Below are positions 57,701 to 64,000 of a stretch of 64,000 bases of DNA, one piece after another. Source of the stretch: Strigamia acuminata (taxonomy: Eukaryota > Arthropoda > Chilopoda > Geophilomorpha > Linotaeniidae); NCBI GenBank assembly GCA_949358305.1, contig OX442314.1, forward strand, positions 61,699,369-61,763,368, in the 5' to 3' direction. The stretch's first letter is position 1, and every line of letters begins with the position of its first letter. The position numbers and the translations under genes are program-made. The notes under the pieces were generated by a model. It did not search any database. It saw only the letters and a list, made by a program, of their open reading frames with translations, and had not been told where the DNA came from.

Positions 57701-59324
57701 CATCTAAAATTGAATTTTCCCATCTAAAATTAAAATTTTTCATTTAAAATTAATTTTCCTGTTTAAAATTGAATTTTCCCATCTAAAATTGAATTTTCCC
57801 ATTTAAAATTGAATTTTCCCATCTAAAATTGAATTTTCCCATTTAAAATTGAATTTTTCCATTTAAAATTGAATATTCCCATCTAAAATTGAATTTTCCC
57901 ATCTAAAATTGAATTTTTTCATTTAAAATTGAATTTTCCATCTAAAATCGAATTTTCCCATCTAAAATCAAATTTTCACACCTAAAATTGAATTTTCCCA
58001 TCTAAAATTGAATTTTTCCATTTAAAATTGAATTTTTTTATATAAAATTGAATTTTTTCATTTAAAATTGAATTTTTTTCATTTAAAATTAAATTTTCCC
58101 ATCTAAAATTGAATATTTTCATCTAAATTCGAATTTTCCCATCTAAAATTTAATTTTCTAAATCTAAAATCGAATTTTTCCATCTAAAATTTAATTTTCT
58201 GAATCTAAAATCGAATTTTCCCATCTAAAATTGAATATTTCCATCTAAATTCAAATTTTCCCATCTAAAATTTAATTTTCTAAATCTAAAATCGAATTTT
58301 CCCATCTAAAATTGAATATTTCCATCTAAATTCAAATTTTCCCATCTAAAATTGAATTTTCTAAATCTAAAATCGAATTTTCCCATCTAAAATTGAATAT
58401 TTCCATCTAAATTCGAATTTTTCCATATAAAATTTAATTTTCTAAATCTAAAATCGAATTTTCCCATCTAAAACTGAATATTTCCATCTAAATTCGAATT
58501 TTCCCATCTAAAATTTAATTTTCTAAATCTAAAATCGAATTTTCCCATCTAAAATTTAATTTTCTAAATCTAAAATCGAATTTTCCCATCTAAAATTGAA
58601 TATTTCCATCTAAATTCGAATTTTCCCATCTAAAATTGAATTTTCTAAATCTAAAATCGAATTTTCACATCTAAAATTAAATTTTCCCATCTAAAATTAA
58701 ATTTTCCCATCTAAAATCGAATTTTCACATCTAAAATTGAATTTTCCCATCTAAAATTGAAAATTAAGGATGTAAATATTTCAGCAACTGACCAAAACTA
58801 TCAAAAGTTCTTCTTTGTGACTCGAAATGAAAATCATTAAAACTCGCTGGCTCCACATAACCCGACAGCATGTTTCTTTCGGCTCGTTCCTGCCCAGTTC
58901 TGTGCGGATTTTCGGGACCAAACTGTAAATGAAATCCACAAAATTAATAATTAAATTAAACCATACACTAGAGAAACAATTAACTTACGGTTGGCGCGAA
59001 CAATTCTTCATATCTGAAATTGTGCGCAATTTCTTTACACGAGGGATCAACATGGCGACTTTCATCGAGACCATCCTAAACAAAATTATTAGAAAAGAAT
59101 TAGAATTTTTTTAGAAGAAAAAATGCCCGAATTATAATAAACATCCACACAGATTGTGGAGGGAAAAAAATCAATCTTACCGTTATGGGAACACCTGGAG
59201 CCGGATTAACTTTTGCTATAGTTGTTAACGGTTGAATATCCAAAGTATTTTCAGTCTCCTCTTCATCGCTATTCTCGTATTGAGAAATCAAATTTAAAGC
59301 TTTGGTTTTTCCGCGCGACGCCAT
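54272..59324 (-). CDS. CDC40: CDC40/PRP17 pre-mRNA splicing WD40 protein
   Basis: Eleven exons: 59324-59181, 59075-58989, 58922-58793, 57332-57106, 57050-56953, 56886-56672, 55967-55820, 55762-55653, 55596-55463, 54725-54649 and 54594-54272. Start [20 protein letters not shown]; then the conserved [20 protein letters not shown], and seven WD repeats ([86 protein letters not shown]-type, [10 protein letters not shown]). It acts in the second step of splicing. Exon 5 has one extra base in a G4 run near 57001, so the exons sum to 563 codons plus stop only if that base is discounted. Exon 7 ends in a GC donor (GAG|GCAAGC). Three introns are filled with minisatellites. Confidence 0.93.
55003..55450. 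repeat. 19-bp minisatellite in a CDC40 intron
   Basis: Tandem CACGGGATTTATTTATTTC (19 bp) with interspersed TTCCATGGAATTTCCACAGG variants, about 20 copies, in the intron between exons 9 and 10. Confidence 0.92.
56140..56580. repeat. 20-bp minisatellite in a CDC40 intron
   Basis: Imperfect copies of TTTTTCATCAAAAATGGCCG (20 bp) in the intron between exons 6 and 7, with variants TTTTTCATGGTAGAAATGAC and TTTTTCGTCAAAAATAACAA. Confidence 0.85.
57366..58765. repeat. 20-bp minisatellite of 1.4 kb in a CDC40 intron
   Basis: About 70 copies of CATCTAAAATTGAATTTTCC and variants in the intron between exons 3 and 4. From about 58120 to 58650 the copies form a higher-order unit of roughly 80 bp (four variant units repeated as a block), a sign of ongoing unequal exchange or slippage. 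Confidence 0.93.
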
Positions 59325-59582
59325 CTTTACTTGCGTCCTCGTTCCGTAATCACACGAAATGTGAGCAGATGACGTCATCACAAGAAAATCCTAGTTGGAT
59401 CCGTCGTGCCGGGTTTCACGAAAAGCTGAAATACGGTCAAAGCGGAATGAATGTAAGGCATTACGAAACACGAATCAATTTAATTCAATAATTCAATTTC
59501 ATTATCTAGCAACGCATATAAAACGTCTAATAGACGCCGTCCCAAATAACGTTTCAGTGACGTACATATTAAGCAGTCTGCA
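59325..59582. promoter_or_regulatory. Divergent promoter of CDC40 and the RRM-RS-RRM gene, with a CRE
   Basis: 258 bp between the two start codons. The palindromic cAMP response element TGACGTCA is at 59370-59377, about 46 bp upstream of the CDC40 ATG. Binding by a CREB/ATF-type bZIP is what this octamer usually means; it is not shown here. Confidence 0.55.
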
Positions 59583-60692
59583 ATGAGTCGGCGAGTTTTT
59601 ATGGGCGGTTTCAACATCGACGTTTGTGAGCGCGATGTCGAGCAGTTCTTGGAAGGATGTGCACCGAACCGCCAAATCGTCATGAAAAAAGGATACGCAT
59701 TCGTGATATTCGACGTCGAGCGGGATGCTGCCGACATGGTCGAAAAAATAAACGGAAAGAACCTCCTCGGCCGTCGAGTGTTAGTGGATTTTGCTCATGG
59801 TCGACGAATTGCGCACACTAGGCATGCTCGTAATCCGAATTACGCGTTTGTGCAGAGAAGCCGAGATAGGCCAACTGATTATTCACGTCCGCAATCCGAC
59901 AACAAATCAAGATCGTCGGTGAAACGTAGTCGATCGAGATCGAGATCGAGATCGCGGGTGAGACTTAGAAGATCGAGATCGCCGGTGAAACGTAGAAGAT
60001 CGAGATCGAGATCGCCAGTGAAACATAGAAGATCGAGATCGAGATCGCCGGTGAATCATGGAAGATCGAGTTCAAGCTCTAGATCGCCGGTGAAACGTGG
60101 AAGATCGAGATCGCCGGTGAAACGTGGAAGATCGAGATCGAGATCGATATCGCCGGTGAAACACAGAAGATCGAAATCGCCGGTGAAACGTGGAAAATCG
60201 AGTTCGAGCTCTAGATCGCCGGTGAAACGTGGAAAATCGAGTTCGAGCTCTAGATCGCTGGTGAAACGTGGAAGATCGAAATCGCCGGTGCAACGTAGAA
60301 GATCGAGTTCTAGATCGAAATCGCCGGTGAAACATGGAAGATCGAGTTCGAGCTCTAGATCGCCGATGAAACATGGAAGATCGAGCTCTAGATCGCCGTT
60401 GAAACGTGGAACATCGAGATCACCATTGAACTGTCCAGAAAATACGAGTTTACGACACCGCTTGATTGTGAGGAACTTATCGGAGAGTATCAAGTGTCAA
60501 GAGCTGAAAAATTACATGAGACAAGCTGGCGAAGTGTTGTCCGCGTCCAAGCTGAACCCGAATGAAGCGGTCGTTGAGTTTGCAACTGAAGCAGACGTGC
60601 AACATGCGCTGGAAAGATTGGACACTACGTCATTTAACGGGTGCCGCATGCAACTGAGCAAATTCAATGAATTACTGGACGGCTCGATATAA
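59583..60692 (+). CDS. SR-like RNA-binding protein with RRM-RS-RRM layout, intronless
   Basis: 369 residues from ATG at 59583. RRM1 at about 3-75 (RNP2-like RVFMGGF, RNP1-like KGYAFVIFD), as in SRSF4/5/6-type SR proteins. An RS domain at about 110-280 is built from repeated RSRSRSPVKR-type units (roughly 15-20 RSxSPVKxG repeats). RRM2 at about 295-365 (HRLIVRNLSESI, EAVVEFATEADVQ). In SRSF4/5/6 both RRMs precede the RS domain; here the RS domain lies between them. No introns. It probably acts in splicing in the nucleus, regulated by SR kinases through the SP/RS sites. Confidence 0.85.
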   Translation: MSRRVFMGGFNIDVCERDVEQFLEGCAPNRQIVMKKGYAFVIFDVERDAADMVEKINGKNLLGRRVLVDFAHGRRIAHTRHARNPNYAFVQRSRDRPTDYSRPQSDNKSRSSVKRSRSRSRSRSRVRLRRSRSPVKRRRSRSRSPVKHRRSRSRSPVNHGRSSSSSRSPVKRGRSRSPVKRGRSRSRSISPVKHRRSKSPVKRGKSSSSSRSPVKRGKSSSSSRSLVKRGRSKSPVQRRRSSSRSKSPVKHGRSSSSSRSPMKHGRSSSRSPLKRGTSRSPLNCPENTSLRHRLIVRNLSESIKCQELKNYMRQAGEVLSASKLNPNEAVVEFATEADVQHALERLDTTSFNGCRMQLSKFNELLDGSI

Positions 60693-61226
60693 TTTTCTCG
60701 TCATTTCTTTTTGGTTTATAATTTTTAATCTTTATGTCAACACTTAATTTAATATTTTTATTTTTTTTTATTTACGGTAAAGTAAAATCTAATTTAATTC
60801 GTATTCGATTCTGCAAATGTTTTTCATGTTTTTATTAACATTACAGGTAGTTAATGACATGTAAACTGTACAATTCCTGAATTTATGGCTTGTAAAGCAA
60901 ATTAATGTAATTTTTTAAGAAAAGAATAATCATTTTGGCATTACACATCATTGTTCATTCTGCGTGGTGCACTGCAGTGAAATTCAAGGAGGCAGTTTTG
61001 TTGTATGATTGATGTAATTACAGCAAGGTTACATTTATTTTTTTATGCTTTGATATTCCCAGTTTTTATGTTTTAATAATAAAATGAGCGATTTTTTCAA
61101 CTTTAACAAAAAAAAATTAATTTATATACAATTACATTTAGAAAAAGACTACCTAAATTTTTTTTCAAAAATTATAATAAATAATAATAATAAATAATAA
61201 AAAATAATTCAGTATGCAGCTACTGT
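60693..61226. other. 3' flank, AT-rich; no gene seen
   Basis: Contains the likely 3' UTR of the SR-like gene, with several AATAAA-type signals (one near 61080). No ORF with a recognisable domain. Confidence 0.4.
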
Positions 61227-61727
61227 TAGGGTTTCTCCGAATCGGGACTTTTGGTAAAACCGGTCTTTCGGTGTTCGATATTCAAAACACCAGTAAACTG
61301 GTATTTTTCGGTAATAAAGTAAAATAAAATAGCTACAATGTTAAATATTTTTATTTTAATCGTAATGTTTTAATTGTAATTTTTGTTTATCTTTAAAAAA
61401 AAATTTTTTTTTGAATGGGTTGTAGCGGTTTTTGATAAATTTGATAAATTCTCATTTTTAAGTTAAAAAAATCAATATATTTTCATTTTTACGTGGAAAA
61501 AATTAATTAATTTCTAATTTTGACGTATAAAAATCGAAAAATTCACATTTTTAAGTTAAAAAATCGATAACTTTGCATTTTTTGTTTAGAAAAATGCCAT
61601 TCAACCCAGTCACTCCTAACGGAAGAAAGCGGTACCAATATCGAACTAAAGACGGTATTCGGTATTCAGTGTTTTCTTAAAAATTACCGGTTTTTGATAC
61701 CAGTAAATACCAATAGAGAAACCCTAG
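61227..61727. mobile_element. MITE of 501 bp with TAGGGTTTCTC ends
   Basis: Inverted ends TAGGGTTTCTC (61227) and GAGAAACCCTA (to 61726), continuing inward with partly matching GGTAAAACCGG/ATACCAGTAAA-type sequence. The repeat TACTGT borders both sides (61221-61226 and 61728-61733). TAGGG-type ends suggest hAT, whose duplications are normally 8 bp; the 6-bp match leaves this open. No coding sequence. Confidence 0.7.
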
Positions 61728-62698
61728 TACTGTACACTGTACTGTACACCCAGTTTTTCATTTTCCAGTCCAGATTTTTTGATATTTATTCATCTTTTTC
61801 TTTGCCCAGCAAAAATATTTATATTTATGTTTTCCCTTTTGACTTTCTAACGATTTCTCCGAGTGGTCACTTATGTGACACGTGTACGAGTTCCCATATC
61901 ATTCCATCTGAAAATAGCAACTCCCATTTGATGCTTACATTGATAAGAAAGTAAATAAAATACCATTCAAACTCATTTAGCAACAAAACAAAAGGATTTG
62001 CTGGCCATTATGCTGCGGCCGCAAAACGAAATGCATTGCTTCAATGAACGCCAGGCACGCCACAGTCGATCGAATTAAATAAAATAAACAAACAAAATAA
62101 TAAATAACGAATTAAAACATATAAATAAATAAAATATTCAAAAAAAAAATTAAATAAATAAAATATTCAAAAAAAAAAATTAAATAAATAAAATATTCAA
62201 AAAAAAATAATAAAAAAATATGACGTCACTCGACAATTCGAAAATTACAAAAAATTACAAAAATCACAAAAATTACAAAAACAAATAAATAAATAAAATT
62301 TTCACTAAAATAAAAAAAATTAAAATAAATATGACGTCACTCGAAAATTACAAAAATTACAAAAAATTACAAAAATTACAAAAACAAATAAATAAAATAT
62401 TCAAAAAAAAATTATTTTTTTGAATAAAAAAAATTTACTATTAAATGAAATATGACGTCACTCGACAATTCGTGCTAAGAAAAATCGAAAAAAAAATTTA
62501 TATTTGCTCACAGATTAGTCAAAAATAACAAAAATGAGAAAGCAATGCAGCAAAGCACCAAAAGGGGTGTTTCCGCACACCATATGTACATTTTCATTAA
62601 AATTTCCCTTTTATATTCAATATAATTCAACATAATCCACAGAAAACAACTCGAGTGACATTGGAAGACGATATTACACTAATACAACGCATTAAACG
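61728..62698. other. AT-rich intergenic DNA with three CRE octamers
   Basis: From about 62090 to 62500 an irregular repeat of 111-121 bp contains AAATAAATAAAATATTC, ATATGACGTCACTCG and AAAATTACAAAAATTAC. TGACGTCA occurs at 62221-62228, 62332-62339 and 62453-62460, each followed by CTCG. The tract lies just downstream of the bZIP gene (which is on the minus strand). The rest shows nothing. Confidence 0.6.
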
Positions 62699-63279
62699 TT
62701 ATCGACTTCTCTTTTGTATGAGCAAAAGTCGAAGCGAATCCGCTTCCTCTCTCAGCGTGAGAAGTTGCGCCCTCAGAACCGCGTTTTCCTTCTCCAACGT
62801 CGTCGCCCGCAACGCGATCTGGTCTTCCCGCGACTTCCTCGCATCCCTCGACTTCTTCGCCGCCAAATTGTTCCGTTTCCGCCGCTCGAAATACTTCCCG
62901 TCCTTCTGCTCGTCCGGGATCGGCTTCTTCTCGCCTCTCGGCCGCTTCGGAGCCCCGCTCGCCAGCGCCCGGGCGAAGATCGGACCTTCGAGTCATCCGA
63001 TTAACAAAATCAAACAAAACCAAACGGAATTCACTTACTTTCCATGAAATCCGTCGAAGAGAGCAGCATTTGGTGCGTGTTTTGTTCGTGTAAGTGGCTC
63101 GTCGGAGTCGCCAGAGCCTGTTGGTGTACATCCAGCCTGTGCGGGCTCGCGTGGGGGGTCGCGAAGTGGGCCTCGGTCGGACTCGCTAGCAAATTCGACA
63201 CGGGATGAGCGTAGGAGAACCAGCGCGAGTGCGGGTGGTGGAATGCGCTCGCGGATTGATGCAAGTACGGGTACGCCAT
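62699..63279 (-). CDS. PAR-type bZIP transcription factor (HLF/TEF/PDP1/CES-2-like)
   Basis: Two exons, 63279-63039 and 62985-62699, with a 53-bp GT-AG intron; 175 residues. The N-terminal half is His/Ser/Pro-rich ([18 protein letters not shown]). The C-terminal half has [20 protein letters not shown], the basic region [20 protein letters not shown] (the NNxAAKxSRDARR signature of the PAR/E4BP4 group), and a leucine zipper ([20 protein letters not shown] to LLLIQKRSR). It is a dimeric DNA-binding protein expected to bind TTAYGTAA-type sites. The zipper is short and stops soon after the last heptad. Confidence 0.88.
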
Positions 63280-63530
63280 TTAGGAGACGTTTCAATAGTT
63301 GGATTTCACTTTTTTTTATTCGTGTTTGTTTTTTTTTTGTTTCGGCTCGTGTGTCTCGCTTTTAATTTATCGTGCGAGGCGGAGTTGTCGCCCGCCTATC
63401 AAATCCACGCGCGCCCAATCGAATAATGGCCGCATGCGTGTGTCGCGCTTTTGTGTAGTAAATTATATACGGGGACTGTATTTTGTAATTAATGGCGAAT
63501 AAAAGTGTGTAATATTGTTTTGTTTTACCT

Positions 63531-63658
63531 GGCGGTGTTGAATTAAATCGTTGGTCGTCTGGTTCTGGCGAAAAGTTTGAAATTGAAGTCAGAATTTGTA
63601 TTTTAGGATCGAATTTGGTTTTGGTCACGACTAGACACAGCGGAGCATCGTCGAGCAT
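63531..63658 (-). CDS. Possible upstream exon of the bZIP gene
   Basis: The minus strand opens with ATG at 63658 (MLDDAPLCLVVTKTKFDPKI) and runs 42-43 codons to CAACACCGCCAG followed by GTAAAAC, a plausible donor. If it splices to the bZIP exon region it would give an alternative N-terminus. No acceptor can be fixed and there is no recognised domain. Confidence 0.35.
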
Positions 63659-64000
63659 GTTTTTTGGTGTTTTTCGACGTGTTTTCCTCTAAAATAAATC
63701 TAAAAATATAAATTAATCGGTTATATATTGGGGTAGGATTAATAGAAATCAAAATGGTTGGTTTGGATGTAGTTATTTGTGTGTTTTGTATTGGTTACGC
63801 AGTAAATTACAGTTGGGGGAGATTAGGGTTAAATTGTGGTTGACCTCAACCTGGGGTCGCGATGGAGGAGGGCGAGAAGTGACCTCGGGAGTGACAACTG
63901 TTTGGGAAAAGTGAAAGGATTTTTCTGCATCTTGATTGGAGGTTTTGTTTAGTGCCACCCATTTTCTTTGCATTTTCTTTGGGAGGTTTTGTGGTTTTGT
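63659..64000. other. Upstream flank of the bZIP locus; nothing recognised
   Basis: Purine/pyrimidine-skewed but otherwise ordinary sequence. No ORF with a domain and no repeat. Confidence 0.4.

Noticed and set aside
60056-60493. Minus-strand ORFs of 145 and 100 codons opposite the RS domain
   Set aside because: Shadow frames of the RS-repeat DNA; the plus-strand RRMs on both sides decide the coding strand.

Overview
The window is nuclear DNA of an animal, most likely an invertebrate; I cannot place the phylum. The evidence is spliced GT-AG genes whose products read clearly as KRR1, a Canopy protein, CDC40/PRP17 and a PAR-type bZIP factor (PAR bZIPs are animal proteins), plus animal-style Ty1/copia and Ty3/gypsy elements. 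One copia element has a primer site complementary to the 3' end of initiator tRNA-Met. No rRNA, tRNA or CRISPR array was found.

Positions 1-48117 are almost wall-to-wall transposable elements. From the left: a broken copia element on the minus strand (A, 1 to about 5200); a composite minisatellite (5266-6199); and a plus-strand copia element (B, 6200-25082). B's gag gene is split by a second LTR element (B2, 7272-19897). B2 is in turn split by a tandem gypsy element with three LTRs and two internal regions (C, 8766-19080), and C has taken two solo LTRs. A third solo LTR sits in B2. Target-site duplications (TSDs) can be read for nearly every layer, so the insertion order is clear. After more minisatellite come a decayed copia element E (25272-28555) carrying a Harbinger-like MITE, a palindrome-rich tract (28556-29228) and a nearly intact young copia element D (29234-36493).

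Next is a 2.8-kb element with 388-bp terminal inverted repeats whose cargo is a BTB-BACK (Kelch-like) gene instead of a transposase (36506-39299). It is followed by a very young gypsy-like LTR element, G (39400-48117), whose one large ORF holds protease and integrase zinc-finger regions but no reverse transcriptase.

Positions 48118-50190 hold a small copia gag fragment (F) and unassigned sequence. From 50194 on the DNA is genic. KRR1 (minus; 18S rRNA processing) and a Canopy gene (plus; ER chaperone) share a 242-bp divergent promoter. CDC40/PRP17 (minus; second splicing step) and an intronless RRM-RS-RRM protein (plus; splicing-factor-like) share a 258-bp divergent promoter with a CRE octamer. 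A PAR-type bZIP gene (minus) closes the window. Four introns of KRR1 and CDC40 are filled by five sequence-unrelated minisatellites, all with 19-20-bp units. MITEs at 53786-53996 and 61227-61727 lie between genes.
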